This document shows, piece by piece, positions 51,105 to 62,518 of a DNA stretch of 64,000 nt. Every line of letters begins with the position of its first letter. Position 1 is the first letter of the stretch. The notes under the pieces were generated by a model. The model was not told where the DNA came from and searched no databases. It saw nothing but the letters and a program-made list of their open reading frames with translations. Made by a program: the position numbers and the translations under genes. Source of the DNA: Enterobacteriaceae bacterium LSJC7. GTDB taxonomy: Bacteria; Pseudomonadota; Gammaproteobacteria; Enterobacterales; Enterobacteriaceae. Location of the stretch: positions 124,001-188,000 of the forward strand of contig AMFN01000001.1 of assembly GCA_000302695.1 (NCBI GenBank), written 5' to 3'.

Positions 51105-54100
51105 ATGACTCTACAGCACGCTATAAGACGGCGGAAATCCGCTTTCGCTGTTGTGATAACGCTGATTTTTCTATGTGGTTGGTTGCTCTGTGCCCCTCTG
51201 GTGCAGGCGCGGGCCAGCAGCGATCTGCCTGCGCGCCAGGATATACAAAGCCAGCTTGATACGCTTAATAAGCAGAAAAACCTGTCCGCACAGGACAAGC
51301 TGGAACAGCAGGATCTTAGCCAGACGCTGGAAGTGCTCGATAAAATCGACCGGGTTAAAAATGAGGCTCTGGAGCAGCGCAAGCAACTCAAAGAAGCCCC
51401 GGAAAAAACGCGACTGGCAACGCAGGCGCTTGAAGCCTGGGGCCAGCAGACGCAGGATGACGCGGCGTATTCAAAAAGCCTTGCCGCCTTATCGCTGCGC
51501 CAGCTTGAGCAGCAAGTCTCGCAGGCGTTTGATGACCTGCAATCTGCGCAAAGTGACCTGTCTACGCTCAACAGCCAGCTGGTGTCGCTCCAGACGCAGC
51601 CTGAGCGGGTGCAAAGCGCCATGTACGCGGCAACCGAGCAGCTACAGCAGGTGCGCACGCGTCTGAATGGCACCGCGACCGGAGCGACGCTGCGCACAAG
51701 CCAGGAGGCGCTGCTACTGGCCCAACAGACGCTGCTTAATGCGCAAATTGAGCAGCAGCGCGACAGTCTTGAAGGCAACACCATGCTTCAGGATTCGCTG
51801 CAAAAACAGCGCGACTACACCACCGCGCAGATCTCTCGTCTTGAACACCAGCTACAGCTAATGCAGGCCACACTCAGCACCAAGCGGCTGACGCTGACGG
51901 AAAAGACCGCGCAGGAGGCCATAACGCCGGAAGAGAGCGCGACCATTCAGGACAATCCGCTGGTCCGGCAAGAGCTTGAGGTTAACCAACAGCTGAGCGA
52001 GCGCCTGATAGAAGCCACCCAGCGCGGCAACGAACTGGTGCAGCGCAATATCCAGGTCAAAACCTGGCTTGACCGCACGCTACAGTCCGAGCGCAGCCTG
52101 AAAGAACAAATTGCCATGCTCAAGGGGAGCCTGTTGCTGTCGCGCATTCTTTATCAGCAGCAGCAAAACCTGCCGTCTGCGGACGACATGCAGGACATGA
52201 CCGGGCGCATTGCCGACCTGCGCCTGGAGCAGTTTGATCTTAACCAGCAGCGTGATGCGCTGTTTAAAAGCGATGACTTTGTTAATCAGTTAATTCAGGG
52301 GCAGTCCAAAGAGCAGCAGCAGGACATTGCCAGCAACAGTGACGTGAAAAACGCACTACTGGAAGTGGTGGAGATGCGCCGCGAGTTGCTCGACCAGCTC
52401 AACAAACAGCTGGGCAGCCAGCTTATGCTGGCTATCAATTTGCAGATGAACCAGCAGCAGTTGATGAGTTCCAGCCAGCGGTTGCAGCAAACGCTGACGC
52501 AGCAAATTTTCTGGGTCACCTCCAACAAGCCCATGGACTGGGAGTGGATAAAAGCCTTCCCGCAGGCGCTGCAAAGCCAGCTTGCGTCAATGAAAATCGA
52601 GGGCAACTGGGACCGTGCGCGCCAGTCGCTTGGCTCGGGGCTACTTGTGGCGCTGCCGCTGTTACTACTGGCGGGTCTGCTACGCTGGCGCTTTCGCTGG
52701 CTGCGCCAGCGCCTGGCAGCACTTGCCGCTGACATTGGCCATCTGCATAACGACAGCCAGAGGCACACGCCACAGGCGCTGTTGATTAACGTTGTGCGCG
52801 CCCTGCCGGTGTGCCTGACGCTACTGGCAGTGGGACTGATTTTGCTGTTTATGAAGCTCAATGTCAGCGAGCTGATGTGGAGCTTTGGTAAAGAACTGGC
52901 AATGTTCTGGCTGGTCTTTGGGGTGAGCTGGCGCGTGCTGGAGCAGGGCGGTGTGGCCGAACGCCACTTTGCTATTGCGCCAGCAAAGGTGCGCCATTAT
53001 CGCCGCCAGATTGTGCGCATCAGCCTCGCGCTGTTGCCCATGTTGTGCTGGAGCGTGGTGGGGGCAAATTCCCCGCTGCACCTGATGAACGACGTGCTTG
53101 GCCAGTTTATGGTGTTTCTCAACCTGCTGGTGATTGCCGGGCTGATGTGGCCGATGTGCCGCGACGCCTGGCGTGATAAAGAGTCGCATACTGTGCGCCT
53201 GGTGACGATAACCGTACTGTCGCTGGTACCAATTAGCCTGCTGGTGCTGACCGCAATGGGCTACTTCTACACCACGCTGCGCCTGGCGCACCGCTGGATT
53301 GATACGGTGTATCTGGTCATTATCTGGAACCTGCTTTACCAGACAATTTTGCGCGGCCTGAGCGTGGCGGCGCGGCGTATTGCCTGGCGACGGGCGCTGG
53401 CGCGGCGTGAGGCAATGGCCAAAGAGGGCGCAGAAGGCAGCAACGAGCCGCCAGAAGAGCCGCCGTTGGGACTCGACCAGGTTAACCAGCAGACGCTGCG
53501 CATTACCACTCTTGCCATGTTTGCGCTGTTCGCCGTGGTGTTCTGGGCCATCTGGTCTGATTTAATTACCGTTTTCTCTTATCTCGACAGCATCACCCTC
53601 TGGAGTTACAGCGCCACGGAAGCGGGGGCGGCGGTGACAAAAAGCGTGACAATGGGCAGCCTGCTTTTTGCTGTGGTGGCCTTTATGCTGGCCTGGGCGC
53701 TGATCCGCAACCTGCCGGGGCTGCTGGAAGTGCTGGTGCTCTCCCGGCTCAAAATGCGCCAGGGGTCGTCATATGCCATTACCACCATTCTCAATTACGT
53801 GATTATTGCCACAGGCGCGATTGTGGTGTTTGGATCGCTTGGGATTTCCTGGGACAAATTGCAGTGGATGGCGGCCGGGTTATCGGTAGGTCTTGGTTTT
53901 GGCTTGCAGGAGGTGTTTGGTAACTTTATTGCCGGTCTGATAATCCTGTTTGAGCGCCCCATCCGCATTGGTGACACCATCACCATCGGCACCTATTCGG
54001 GGTCAGTCAGCAAAATCCGCATTCGCGCCACCACGATAACGGACTTCGATCGCAAAGAAGTGATTGTGCCGAACAAGGCGTTTGTCACTGAGCGCCTGAT

Positions 54101-54494
54101 CAACTGGTCACTTAGCGATACGATCACGCGCGTGGTGGTCAAGCTCGGTGTGGCCTACGGATCCGATCTTGAAAAGGTGAAAAAAATCCTGCTCCAGGCG
54201 GCGAGCGAGCATCCGAAAGTGATGCACGATCCTCAGCCGCTGGTGTTCTTCCTGAACTTTGGGCAAAGCTCGCTGGATCACGAACTGCAATTTTATGTGC
54301 GTGAACTGGGCGATCGCGTCGGCACGCAGGATGAGGTGAACCGCACTGTTGACAGGCTCTGTCGCGAGAACGGCATTAATATCGCGTTTAATACCGTTGA
54401 GGTGCATCTGCGCAACGAGAAAGGCGACGAAGTCACCGAAATAAAGCGCGACATCAGTAATAAAGACGAGGGCGACGCACCGGCATCAGTCTGA
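51105..54494 (+). CDS. mscK: Potassium-dependent mechanosensitive channel MscK (KefA)
   Basis: 1129 residues, slightly longer than E. coli MscK (1120). Signal peptide ([22 protein letters not shown]), long periplasmic coiled-coil region (about 35-480), many transmembrane segments, and a C-terminal MscS core with the pore-lining helix region [20 protein letters not shown] and [12 protein letters not shown]. It releases solutes on osmotic downshift. The start at 51105 ([11 protein letters not shown]) fits the signal peptide; the frame continues back to a GTG at 51042. Its last 9 bases overlap ybaM on the other strand. Confidence 0.95.
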   Translation: MTLQHAIRRRKSAFAVVITLIFLCGWLLCAPLVQARASSDLPARQDIQSQLDTLNKQKNLSAQDKLEQQDLSQTLEVLDKIDRVKNEALEQRKQLKEAPEKTRLATQALEAWGQQTQDDAAYSKSLAALSLRQLEQQVSQAFDDLQSAQSDLSTLNSQLVSLQTQPERVQSAMYAATEQLQQVRTRLNGTATGATLRTSQEALLLAQQTLLNAQIEQQRDSLEGNTMLQDSLQKQRDYTTAQISRLEHQLQLMQATLSTKRLTLTEKTAQEAITPEESATIQDNPLVRQELEVNQQLSERLIEATQRGNELVQRNIQVKTWLDRTLQSERSLKEQIAMLKGSLLLSRILYQQQQNLPSADDMQDMTGRIADLRLEQFDLNQQRDALFKSDDFVNQLIQGQSKEQQQDIASNSDVKNALLEVVEMRRELLDQLNKQLGSQLMLAINLQMNQQQLMSSSQRLQQTLTQQIFWVTSNKPMDWEWIKAFPQALQSQLASMKIEGNWDRARQSLGSGLLVALPLLLLAGLLRWRFRWLRQRLAALAADIGHLHNDSQRHTPQALLINVVRALPVCLTLLAVGLILLFMKLNVSELMWSFGKELAMFWLVFGVSWRVLEQGGVAERHFAIAPAKVRHYRRQIVRISLALLPMLCWSVVGANSPLHLMNDVLGQFMVFLNLLVIAGLMWPMCRDAWRDKESHTVRLVTITVLSLVPISLLVLTAMGYFYTTLRLAHRWIDTVYLVIIWNLLYQTILRGLSVAARRIAWRRALARREAMAKEGAEGSNEPPEEPPLGLDQVNQQTLRITTLAMFALFAVVFWAIWSDLITVFSYLDSITLWSYSATEAGAAVTKSVTMGSLLFAVVAFMLAWALIRNLPGLLEVLVLSRLKMRQGSSYAITTILNYVIIATGAIVVFGSLGISWDKLQWMAAGLSVGLGFGLQEVFGNFIAGLIILFERPIRIGDTITIGTYSGSVSKIRIRATTITDFDRKEVIVPNKAFVTERLINWSLSDTITRVVVKLGVAYGSDLEKVKKILLQAASEHPKVMHDPQPLVFFLNFGQSSLDHELQFYVRELGDRVGTQDEVNRTVDRLCRENGINIAFNTVEVHLRNEKGDEVTEIKRDISNKDEGDAPASV

Positions 54495-54647
54495 CGCTGG
54501 CGTTTGCTGCGCCTGCTTGCGTAAAAAGTCCTGACGCACAATATCCAGCGCCGCCAGCGCGGTGTGCGTTGGGACGGCGTTTTCTTCCAGTAGCATAATC
54601 AAATCCACGGCCAGTTTGACCTCATCCGGGGCAGTTTCCAGCGACAT
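54486..54647 (-). CDS. ybaM: Small conserved protein YbaM (DUF2496)
   Basis: 53 residues on the minus strand: [20 protein letters not shown], then [13 protein letters not shown] and a Gln/Ala-rich end. It matches E. coli YbaM (RsmS) in length and sequence. AGGAGAAGCT precedes the ATG. Its 3' end overlaps the mscK 3' end by 9 bases. It follows priC by 18 bases, as in E. coli. Role not settled. Confidence 0.92.
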   Translation of the reverse strand: MSLETAPDEVKLAVDLIMLLEENAVPTHTALAALDIVRQDFLRKQAQQTPASD

Positions 54648-54665
54648 AGCTTCTCCTGATTAATT

Positions 54666-55193
54666 TCAGCGCGTGCGGCGTTCCACCACGCGCGTTATTT
54701 TTGCCAGCGCGTCACGGCAGCGTGTAATGCGCCCGTCCAGCACCTCCAGTTCACGAATCAGCCGCTGCTGTTCTGCCAGCGTTTCTGCGCGCGCTAATTG
54801 TGCCGTGCGGGTGTTTTTCATGGCCAGCAGCCGCCGCTCGTAGTCCTGATGTTGTAGCAGTTTTTCGTTAAGTTTTGCCTGGGATGGGCGGGCGGCATCA
54901 AAGCGGCGTAATTCACCTGTTGCCGCCTCGCGCGTTAGCGCGGCAATCTGGGCGACCAGATGTTCTGCAAGCCAGGCCGTTTGTTCACTATTATTTCTGG
55001 CAATAGCCTCTTTCAGGCGCTGGCCGTTTTCTTCAATTTCGCGCAGGCAGTCGCCCATCAGCGTGCTGCGGGTGGTAAAAAGCTGGCGGTCAAAGCGCGC
55101 CGACAGCGCGCGGTGCGCGCTCATCGGGGCAATCAGCACAGCCAGTTCGGCAATGCGGGCATCCAGTGTTTCAGTTAATGGCTGACGCTTCAT
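54666..55193 (-). CDS. priC: Primosomal replication protein N'' PriC
   Basis: 175 residues, all-helical and rich in Arg, Glu and Gln, matching E. coli PriC. It helps reload DnaB at stalled forks with long leading-strand gaps, by contacting SSB and remodelling. Divergent from ybaN with only 65 bases between starts, and upstream of ybaM. Confidence 0.94.
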   Translation of the reverse strand: MKRQPLTETLDARIAELAVLIAPMSAHRALSARFDRQLFTTRSTLMGDCLREIEENGQRLKEAIARNNSEQTAWLAEHLVAQIAALTREAATGELRRFDAARPSQAKLNEKLLQHQDYERRLLAMKNTRTAQLARAETLAEQQRLIRELEVLDGRITRCRDALAKITRVVERRTR

Positions 55194-55258
55194 TATCTCC
55201 CCGGGGCGATGGCCGGTGGTTATGCTACAGTGGCGGCATCGCGCTGTGGAAGCAACCT

Positions 55259-55636
55259 ATGGGTAAATACATTTTAATCATGACGGGCTGGTTAGCGGTA
55301 GCACTCGGTACGCTGGGCGTGGTGTTACCTCTGTTGCCCACTACGCCGTTTATCCTGCTGGCGGCTTGGTGTTTTGCGCGCTCGTCGCCGCGTTTTCACC
55401 ACTGGCTGATGTATCGCTCCTGGTTTGGCGGCTATCTGCGCTACTGGCAGCGCTACCGCGCCATGCCGCCGGGCGCGAAACCTCGTGCGGTGGCGTTTAT
55501 CCTTATCACCTTTGCCGTCTCGCTGTGGCTGGTGCAAATGACCTGGGTGCGCGTATTACTGCTGCTGATTCTTGGCGCGCTGCTACTCTTTATGTGGCGC
55601 ATCCCGGTGGTTGATGAAAAGCAAGAAAAGCCGTGA
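55259..55636 (+). CDS. ybaN: DUF454 inner-membrane protein YbaN
   Basis: 125 residues, the E. coli length. Family hallmark LGVVLPLLPTTPFILLAAWCFARSSPRF near the N-terminus and three to four hydrophobic segments. Unknown function. The start at 55259 (MGKYILIM) has GTGGAAG upstream; a longer frame back to 55166 overlaps priC and is rejected. Confidence 0.93.
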   Translation: MGKYILIMTGWLAVALGTLGVVLPLLPTTPFILLAAWCFARSSPRFHHWLMYRSWFGGYLRYWQRYRAMPPGAKPRAVAFILITFAVSLWLVQMTWVRVLLLLILGALLLFMWRIPVVDEKQEKP

Positions 55637-55783
55637 AGTCACACGACGGTGGTTGCAATTGCCGCCCGCAGCCAGTAAATTCTGGCGTTTTCGAGCGCAG
55701 CGCGATGCTTATAAACGAAGCAAAGGTGCCACTTCCGGGCCTCTTGCGCTGTGGGTAATACCGTATTTTTCAGGCAAGTAACT

Positions 55784-56335
55784 ATGACCGCAACTGCGCA
55801 GCAGCTTGAGTTTCTCAAAAACAGCATCAAAAGCATTGAGGATTACCCGAAGCCGGGGATCCTGTTTCGTGACGTCACCAGCCTGCTGGAAGACCCGCAA
55901 GCCTACGCGCTCAGCATTGCATTGCTGGTAGAGCGTTATAAAGACGCGGGCATCACCAAAGTGGTGGGCACCGAAGCACGCGGCTTTCTGTTTGGTGCGC
56001 CGGTTGCGCTGGGCCTGAATGTAGGTTTTGTACCGGTACGCAAGCCGCGTAAACTGCCGCGTGAAACTATCAGCGAAAGCTATGAGCTGGAATACGGCAC
56101 CGACCAGCTGGAAATTCACGTTGATGCCATTCAGCCGGGCGATAACGTGTTGGTGGTGGACGATCTGCTGGCAACCGGCGGTACGATTGAAGCGACGGTG
56201 AAGCTGATCCGTCGCCTGGGCGGTGAAGTGACCGACGCGGCTTTCATCATCAATTTGTTCGATCTGGGCGGCGAGCAGCGCCTTGAAAAGCTGGGCGTCA
56301 CCAGCTACAGCCTGGTGCCGTTCCCCGGCCACTGA
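55784..56335 (+). CDS. apt: Adenine phosphoribosyltransferase Apt
   Basis: 183 residues matching E. coli Apt, which salvages adenine to AMP with PRPP. The PRPP-binding motif is [13 protein letters not shown], and the [15 protein letters not shown]-terminal segment is conserved. The start at 55784 ([11 protein letters not shown]) is chosen by family length. Upstream of dnaX with a hairpin between. Confidence 0.97.
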   Translation: MTATAQQLEFLKNSIKSIEDYPKPGILFRDVTSLLEDPQAYALSIALLVERYKDAGITKVVGTEARGFLFGAPVALGLNVGFVPVRKPRKLPRETISESYELEYGTDQLEIHVDAIQPGDNVLVVDDLLATGGTIEATVKLIRRLGGEVTDAAFIINLFDLGGEQRLEKLGVTSYSLVPFPGH

Positions 56336-56345
56336 GTTCTAAGAG

Positions 56346-56370
56346 CAGCCTCGCCCATCGGGTGGGGCTG
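56346..56370 (+). terminator. Hairpin between apt and dnaX
   Basis: An 11-bp stem CAGCCTCGCCC/GGGTGGGGCTG (two G-T pairs) with loop ATC, 10 bases past the apt stop. The following TGTTAGC has no real T run, so it may only attenuate. Confidence 0.5.
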
Positions 56371-56426
56371 TGTTAGCATTATCCTCCTGTGACTTACCTT
56401 TCTCCCTGTCTGAGAGCCTATTGCCG

Positions 56427-58427
56427 ATGAGCTACCAGGTGCTGGCCCGTAAATGGCGTCCACAAACCTTTGCCGATGTTGTTGGCCAGGAACATGTCCT
56501 GACCGCGCTGGCTAATGGCCTGAACCTTGGCCGTATCCACCACGCTTATCTGTTTTCTGGCACCCGCGGCGTGGGTAAAACCTCCATTGCCCGCCTGCTG
56601 GCAAAAGGCCTTAACTGCGAAACCGGCATTACCGCCACGCCGTGCGGCAAATGCGACAACTGCCGCGAGATTGAACAGGGCCGCTTTGTTGACCTCATTG
56701 AGATAGACGCCGCCTCGCGTACCAAAGTGGAAGACACCCGCGAGCTACTTGATAACGTGCAGTACGCACCGGCGCGCGGGCGTTTTAAAGTCTACCTGAT
56801 TGACGAAGTACACATGCTCTCGCGCCACAGCTTTAACGCGCTGCTAAAAACGCTCGAAGAGCCACCCGAACACGTCAAATTCCTGCTGGCAACCACTGAC
56901 CCGCAAAAACTGCCGGTCACCATTTTGTCGCGCTGTTTGCAGTTTCATCTCAAAGCGCTGGATGTAACCCAGATTGCCGCCCAGCTTGAGCATATTCTCG
57001 GCCAGGAACACATTGATTTTGAATCGCGTGCGCTACAGCTACTGGCGCGTGCGGCGGAAGGTAGCCTGCGCGATGCGCTGAGTCTTACCGACCAGGCGAT
57101 TGCCAGCGGCGACGGCCAGGTGACCACTCAGGCGGTGAGCGCCATGCTTGGCACGCTTGACGATGACCAGGCGCTGACGCTGATTGAAGCCCTGGTCCAG
57201 GCCGACGGCCCACGCACGATGACGCTTGTGAACAATGCCGCGATGCGCGGCGTTGAGTGGGAAGCCCTGCTCATTGAAATGCTTGGCCTGTTGCACCGCA
57301 TTGCGATGGTACAGCTATCGCCGTCTGCGCTCGGCAACGACGCACTGTCAGATGAAACGCGGCTGCGTGAACTGGCGCGCACCGTGGCACCAACAGATAT
57401 TCAACTTTACTACCAGACGCTGCTTATTGGGCGTAAAGAGTTACCCTGGGCGCCGGACCGGCGCATGGGCGTGGAAATGACGCTACTGCGTGCGCTGGCA
57501 TTCCACCCACAGCAGCCGCTGCCAGAACCGCAAGCGCCGCGCAGTACAGCACCGCTTGTCGCACCTGCGCCGTCTTTGCCGCCACAGCAGATGGCGGCAC
57601 CCCAGGCATTCACACCATCGGCGCTACCCTCAGCAGAGCAGGTTGCGCCGCCGCCCATGGACATGGCAGATATAGCGCAGGACGCGCCACCGCCAGGCGC
57701 GCCGCTGCCAGACGCCATAAGCCAGGTGCTACAGGCCCGCAGCCAGCTTGCGCGCCAGCAGGGAGAAACCAAAACAAAAAAGGGTGAACCGGCGGCGCTA
57801 TCGCGTGCTGCGCGGCCGGTTGCAAACTCCGCGCTGGAACGCCTTGCCTCTGTGACCGAGCGTGTACAGGCGCGCCAGTCTGCTCCCCAGGCGCAGGATA
57901 AACCCTCTAAGAAAGAGGCTTATCGCTGGAAGGCGCAGAACCCTGAAACGGCCGTGGTGGAAGAAGTCGCCACGCCGAAAGCGCTTAAGCGAGCCCTTGA
58001 GCACGAGAAAACCCCGGAGCTTGCGGCGAAACTGGCTGAAGAAGCGATTGAGCGCGATCCCTGGGCCGAAGAAGTGAGTCGCCTTAAGGTAGCGAAGCTG
58101 GTCGAGCAGGTCGCGCTGAATGCCTGGAAAGAGCAGAATGGCAACGCCATCTGTCTGCATCTGCGCCCGTCACAGCGCCACTTAAACTCTTCCGGCGCGC
58201 AGCAGGCGCTGGCGCAGGCGCTGAGCGAGTTGCACGGCGCGCCGGTAGAACTGACCATTGTCGAAGACGACAGCCCCGCGCAGCGCACGCCGCTGGAGTG
58301 GCGCCAGGCTATCTATGAAGAGAAGCTGGAGCAGGCGCGGGAATCGATTATTGCGGATAATAATATCCAGACCTTGCAACGGTTTTTCGACGCGAGTCTG
58401 GATGAAGAGAGTATTCGCCCCGTCTGA
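56427..58427 (+). CDS. dnaX: DNA polymerase III tau (and gamma) subunit DnaX
   Basis: 666 residues (E. coli 643). AAA+ domain I with Walker A GTRGVGKT (45-52), zinc module Cys64/Cys73/Cys76/Cys79 (NCETG, PCGKCDNC) and sensor region; domain III clamp-loader collar; a Pro/Ala/Gln-rich domain IV linker that is longer than in E. coli; and domain V, which binds alpha (AIYEEKLEQARESIIADNNI). A programmed -1 frameshift at 57776 would give the short gamma form. Start at 56427 (MSYQVLARKWRP). Confidence 0.97.
   Translation: MSYQVLARKWRPQTFADVVGQEHVLTALANGLNLGRIHHAYLFSGTRGVGKTSIARLLAKGLNCETGITATPCGKCDNCREIEQGRFVDLIEIDAASRTKVEDTRELLDNVQYAPARGRFKVYLIDEVHMLSRHSFNALLKTLEEPPEHVKFLLATTDPQKLPVTILSRCLQFHLKALDVTQIAAQLEHILGQEHIDFESRALQLLARAAEGSLRDALSLTDQAIASGDGQVTTQAVSAMLGTLDDDQALTLIEALVQADGPRTMTLVNNAAMRGVEWEALLIEMLGLLHRIAMVQLSPSALGNDALSDETRLRELARTVAPTDIQLYYQTLLIGRKELPWAPDRRMGVEMTLLRALAFHPQQPLPEPQAPRSTAPLVAPAPSLPPQQMAAPQAFTPSALPSAEQVAPPPMDMADIAQDAPPPGAPLPDAISQVLQARSQLARQQGETKTKKGEPAALSRAARPVANSALERLASVTERVQARQSAPQAQDKPSKKEAYRWKAQNPETAVVEEVATPKALKRALEHEKTPELAAKLAEEAIERDPWAEEVSRLKVAKLVEQVALNAWKEQNGNAICLHLRPSQRHLNSSGAQQALAQALSELHGAPVELTIVEDDSPAQRTPLEWRQAIYEEKLEQARESIIADNNIQTLQRFFDASLDEESIRPV
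57776..57821 (+). promoter_or_regulatory. Programmed -1 frameshift signal in dnaX (gamma subunit)
   Basis: Slippery heptamer A-AAA-AAG in frame (57776-57782), with the upstream Shine-Dalgarno-like AGGGAG ten bases before and a downstream stem AACCGGC/GCCGGTT (57787-57793 with 57815-57821). After slipping, the ribosome reads GGG then TGA (57785-57787), giving a gamma protein of 453 residues ending in Gly. E. coli uses the same signal, but its gamma ends in Glu and is 431 residues. Confidence 0.88.
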
Positions 58428-58510
58428 CGTGCAGCCTGGCTGTGCGTTATCAACAACACGCCGCGTAAGCGTTTTGTCGGTTATGCGGCCCGAGCAATAG
58501 AGAGAAGATT

Positions 58511-58843
58511 ATGTTTGGTGGTAAAGGCGGTCTGGGTAACCTGATGAAGCAGGCCCAGCAGATGCAGGACAAAATGCAGAAGATGCAGGAAGAAATCGCC
58601 GCAATGGAAGTAACCGGCGAATCTGGCGCAGGTCTGGTGAAAGTCACCATCAACGGGGCGCATAACTGCCGCCGCGTGGAAATTGACCCAAGCCTGCTCG
58701 AAGACGACAAAGACATGCTCGAAGATCTGGTAGCGGCCGCGTTCAACGACGCAGCGCGTCGCATTGAAGAGACGCAGAAAGAGAAAATGGCGTCTGTGTC
58801 TTCTGGCATGCAGTTGCCGCCTGGCTTCAAGATGCCGTTCTGA
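58511..58843 (+). CDS. ybaB: Nucleoid-associated protein YbaB/EbfC
   Basis: 110 residues, nearly identical to E. coli YbaB with one extra Gly at the start (MFGGKGG). The dimeric helical tweezer protein binds DNA without strong sequence preference. It lies between dnaX and recR and overlaps the recR start by one base, suggesting coupling. Confidence 0.96.
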   Translation: MFGGKGGLGNLMKQAQQMQDKMQKMQEEIAAMEVTGESGAGLVKVTINGAHNCRRVEIDPSLLEDDKDMLEDLVAAAFNDAARRIEETQKEKMASVSSGMQLPPGFKMPF

Positions 58844-59448
58844 TGCAAACCAGCCCGCTGCTCACGCAGCTTATGGAAGCGCTGCGCTGTCTGCCAGGCG
58901 TGGGGCCAAAATCGGCCCAGCGTATGGCCTTTGCGCTGTTGCAGCGCGACCGCAGCGGCGGCATGCGCCTGGCGCAGTCGCTCCAGCGCGCGATGTCGGA
59001 AATCGGCCACTGTGCCGATTGCCGCACTTTCACCGAGCAGGAGGTCTGTAACATCTGCTCGAACCCGCGTCGGCGTGAAAACGGCCAGATTTGCGTGGTG
59101 GAAAGTCCGGCGGATATTTACGCCATTGAGCAGACCGGGCAGTTTTCCGGGCGCTACTTTGTGCTGATGGGCCACCTGTCGCCGCTTGACGGCATTGGCC
59201 CGGACGACATCGGGCTGGACCGCCTGGAGCAGCGCCTGGAAACCGAACAGATGCAGGAAGTGATTCTCGCCACCAATCCCACCGTGGAAGGCGAGGCGAC
59301 CGCGAACTACATCGCTGAACTTTGCGCCCAGTACGGCGTAGAGGCCAGCCGTATCGCCCACGGCGTGCCGGTGGGAGGTGAACTGGAAATGGTCGATGGC
59401 ACCACGCTTTCCCATTCTCTGGTCGGGCGTCATAAGATTAGTTTTTAA
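58843..59448 (+). CDS. recR: Recombination mediator RecR
   Basis: 201 residues as in E. coli. Helix-hairpin-helix ([14 protein letters not shown]), C4 zinc finger Cys57/60/69/72 (CADC, CNIC), Toprim domain ([19 protein letters not shown]) and Walker-B-like C-terminus. RecOR/RecFR loads RecA onto gapped DNA. Coupled to ybaB through the ATGA-type overlap. Confidence 0.98.
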   Translation: MQTSPLLTQLMEALRCLPGVGPKSAQRMAFALLQRDRSGGMRLAQSLQRAMSEIGHCADCRTFTEQEVCNICSNPRRRENGQICVVESPADIYAIEQTGQFSGRYFVLMGHLSPLDGIGPDDIGLDRLEQRLETEQMQEVILATNPTVEGEATANYIAELCAQYGVEASRIAHGVPVGGELEMVDGTTLSHSLVGRHKISF

Positions 59449-59477
59449 TCAATCGGGAGCGGCATTTTGCGCTCCCG

Positions 59478-59506
59478 CTTGAAATCCTCTCTACGTATCC
59501 CCATTA
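59478..59506 (+). promoter_or_regulatory. Sigma-32 heat-shock promoter of htpG
   Basis: CTTGAAA (59478-59484), 14-base spacer and CCCCATTA (59499-59506), preceded by CTCCCG, close to the sigma-32 consensus. It lies about 90 bases before the htpG start. htpG is a sigma-32 gene in E. coli. Confidence 0.88.
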
Positions 59507-59595
59507 CCTCAAAAACGTATTTTCCCGTAACCGTACAAACCCGCGCGCTTGCAGATGTGACTGTAAGCACAAGGGAAGAGTTGAGGTATCGCTAA

Positions 59596-61470
59596 ATGAA
59601 AGGACAAGAGACACGTGGCTTCCAGTCAGAGGTAAAACAGCTTCTGCACCTGATGATCCATTCTCTTTATTCGAACAAAGAAATTTTCCTGCGTGAGCTT
59701 ATCTCCAACGCCTCCGATGCGGCCGACAAGCTGCGCTTTCGCGCACTGTCGAAGCCGGAACTTTATGAAGGCGACGGTGAGCTGCGCGTGCGCGTTTCGT
59801 TTGATAAAGACGCCCGCACGTTGACCATTTCCGATAACGGCATCGGTATGAACCGTGATGACGTTATCGACCACCTTGGCACCATTGCTAAATCCGGCAC
59901 CAAAGCGTTTCTGGAGTCAATGGGCTCAGACCAGGCCAAAGACAGCCAGCTGATTGGCCAGTTTGGCGTGGGCTTCTACTCGGCGTTTATCGTGGCCGAT
60001 AAAGTGACGGTCCGCACCCGGGCGGCGGGCGACAGTGCCGAAAACGGCGTGTTCTGGGAATCTGCCGGTGAAGGCGACTATACCGTTGCTGACATCACCA
60101 AAGAGGATCGCGGGACGGAGATAACGCTGCACCTGCGTGAAGGTGAAGACGAGTTCCTCGACGCCTGGCGCGTGCGTTCTATCATCAGCAAGTATTCCGA
60201 CCATATCGCGCTGCCGGTAGAAATTGAGCAGAGCGAAGAGAAAGACGGCGAAACCGTCGTTAGCTGGGAAAAGATCAACAAAGCCCAGGCGCTGTGGACC
60301 CGCAGCCGCGGTGAAATCAGCGACGACGAATACAACGAGTTCTACAAGCACATCGCCCACGACTTTACCGATCCGCTCACCTGGAGCCACAACCGCGTTG
60401 AAGGCAAACAGGAGTACACCAGCCTGCTGTACATCCCGGCGCAGGCGCCGTGGGACATGTGGAACCGCGATCACAAACACGGCCTGAAGCTCTACGTACA
60501 GCGCGTGTTCATCATGGACGACGCCGAGCAGTTCATGCCGAACTACCTGCGCTTTGTGCGCGGCCTGATTGACTCAAGCGACCTGCCGCTTAACGTGTCG
60601 CGTGAAATTCTGCAAGACAGCACGGTTACCCGCAACCTGCGCAACGCACTGAGCAAGCGTGCGTTGCAGATGCTTGAGAAACTGGCAAAAGACGATGCGG
60701 ACAAATACCAGACCTTCTGGGAACAGTTTGGTCTGGTGCTTAAAGAAGGCCCGGCGGAAGACACCGCCAACCAGCAGACCATTGCAAAACTGCTGCGTTT
60801 TGCCTCCACCCACAACGACTCCTCTGTGCAAAACGTCTCGCTCGATGCGTACATTGCGCGCATGAAAGAAGGGCAGGAGAAGATTTACTTCATCACCGCC
60901 GACAGCTACGCCGCGGCGAAAAGCAGCCCGCACCTGGAATTGCTGCGTAAAAAGGGCATCGAAGTGCTGCTGCTGTCTGACCGCATCGACGAGTGGATGA
61001 TGAGCTACCTGACCGAGTTTGACGGTAAGCCGTTCCAGTCCGTATCAAAAGCAGACGAGTCGCTGGAGAAGCTGGCCGACGACGTGGACGACAGCGCGAA
61101 GGAAGCCGACAAAGCGCTTGAGCCGTTCGTTGAGCGTGTGAAAACGCTGCTGGGCGAGCGCGTGAAAGAGGTGCGTCTGACCCATCGCCTGACCGATACG
61201 CCAGCCATTGTCACCACCGACAGCGACGAGATGAGCACCCAGATGGCGAAGCTGTTCGCCGCCGCAGGCCAGGCCGTACCGGATGTGAAGTACATCTTCG
61301 AGCTAAACCCGGAGCACCCGCTGGTAAAACGCACTGCCGATACCAGCGACGACACACGTTTTGGTGAGTGGGTGGAGCTGCTGCTTGACCAGGCGCTGCT
61401 GGCTGAGAAAGGCTCACTGGAAGACCCGAACCTGTTTATTCGCCGCATCAACCAGCTGCTGCTGGGCTAA
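59596..61470 (+). CDS. htpG: Chaperone HtpG (bacterial Hsp90)
   Basis: 624 residues, the E. coli length. GHKL ATPase domain ([39 protein letters not shown]), middle domain with the catalytic Arg loop (VSREILQDS), and C-terminal dimerisation domain. It remodels clients with DnaK. Stand-alone gene with its own heat-shock promoter and terminator. Confidence 0.98.
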   Translation: MKGQETRGFQSEVKQLLHLMIHSLYSNKEIFLRELISNASDAADKLRFRALSKPELYEGDGELRVRVSFDKDARTLTISDNGIGMNRDDVIDHLGTIAKSGTKAFLESMGSDQAKDSQLIGQFGVGFYSAFIVADKVTVRTRAAGDSAENGVFWESAGEGDYTVADITKEDRGTEITLHLREGEDEFLDAWRVRSIISKYSDHIALPVEIEQSEEKDGETVVSWEKINKAQALWTRSRGEISDDEYNEFYKHIAHDFTDPLTWSHNRVEGKQEYTSLLYIPAQAPWDMWNRDHKHGLKLYVQRVFIMDDAEQFMPNYLRFVRGLIDSSDLPLNVSREILQDSTVTRNLRNALSKRALQMLEKLAKDDADKYQTFWEQFGLVLKEGPAEDTANQQTIAKLLRFASTHNDSSVQNVSLDAYIARMKEGQEKIYFITADSYAAAKSSPHLELLRKKGIEVLLLSDRIDEWMMSYLTEFDGKPFQSVSKADESLEKLADDVDDSAKEADKALEPFVERVKTLLGERVKEVRLTHRLTDTPAIVTTDSDEMSTQMAKLFAAAGQAVPDVKYIFELNPEHPLVKRTADTSDDTRFGEWVELLLDQALLAEKGSLEDPNLFIRRINQLLLG

Positions 61471-61488
61471 GCGCGATTAACGCTAAAA

Positions 61489-61512
61489 ACCCGCCGACAG
61501 GCGGGTTTTTTT
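61489..61512 (+). terminator. Rho-independent terminator after htpG
   Basis: ACCCGCC/GGCGGGT stem with loop GACA, followed by a T run, 18 bases past the htpG stop. The remaining 300 bases to adk hold its upstream region and no gene I can support. Confidence 0.9.
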
Positions 61513-61648
61513 ATGCCTGCCGGGCAGCCCGTTGCGCCCAGGCCATTGTATACGGCGGCGAAAACGCGCAAAAATCAGACGGTTTGTACGCACCCGCGAC
61601 GCTGAACCGAGTCAGACCGCACCGCTACCGTGGGCTTTCTTGTGGTGA

Positions 61649-62458
<810 letters not shown>

Positions 62459-62470
62459 GCCGCGCGAAAT

Positions 62471-62500
62471 AACCGGGGAAAGACTCCCCGGTTTTCACTT
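62471..62500 (+). terminator. Rho-independent terminator after adk
   Basis: AACCGGGGA/TCCCCGGTT stem with loop AAGAC followed by TTCACTTTT, 12 bases past the adk stop. Confidence 0.85.
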
Positions 62501-62518
62501 TTCAGGGATGTATCTGCA

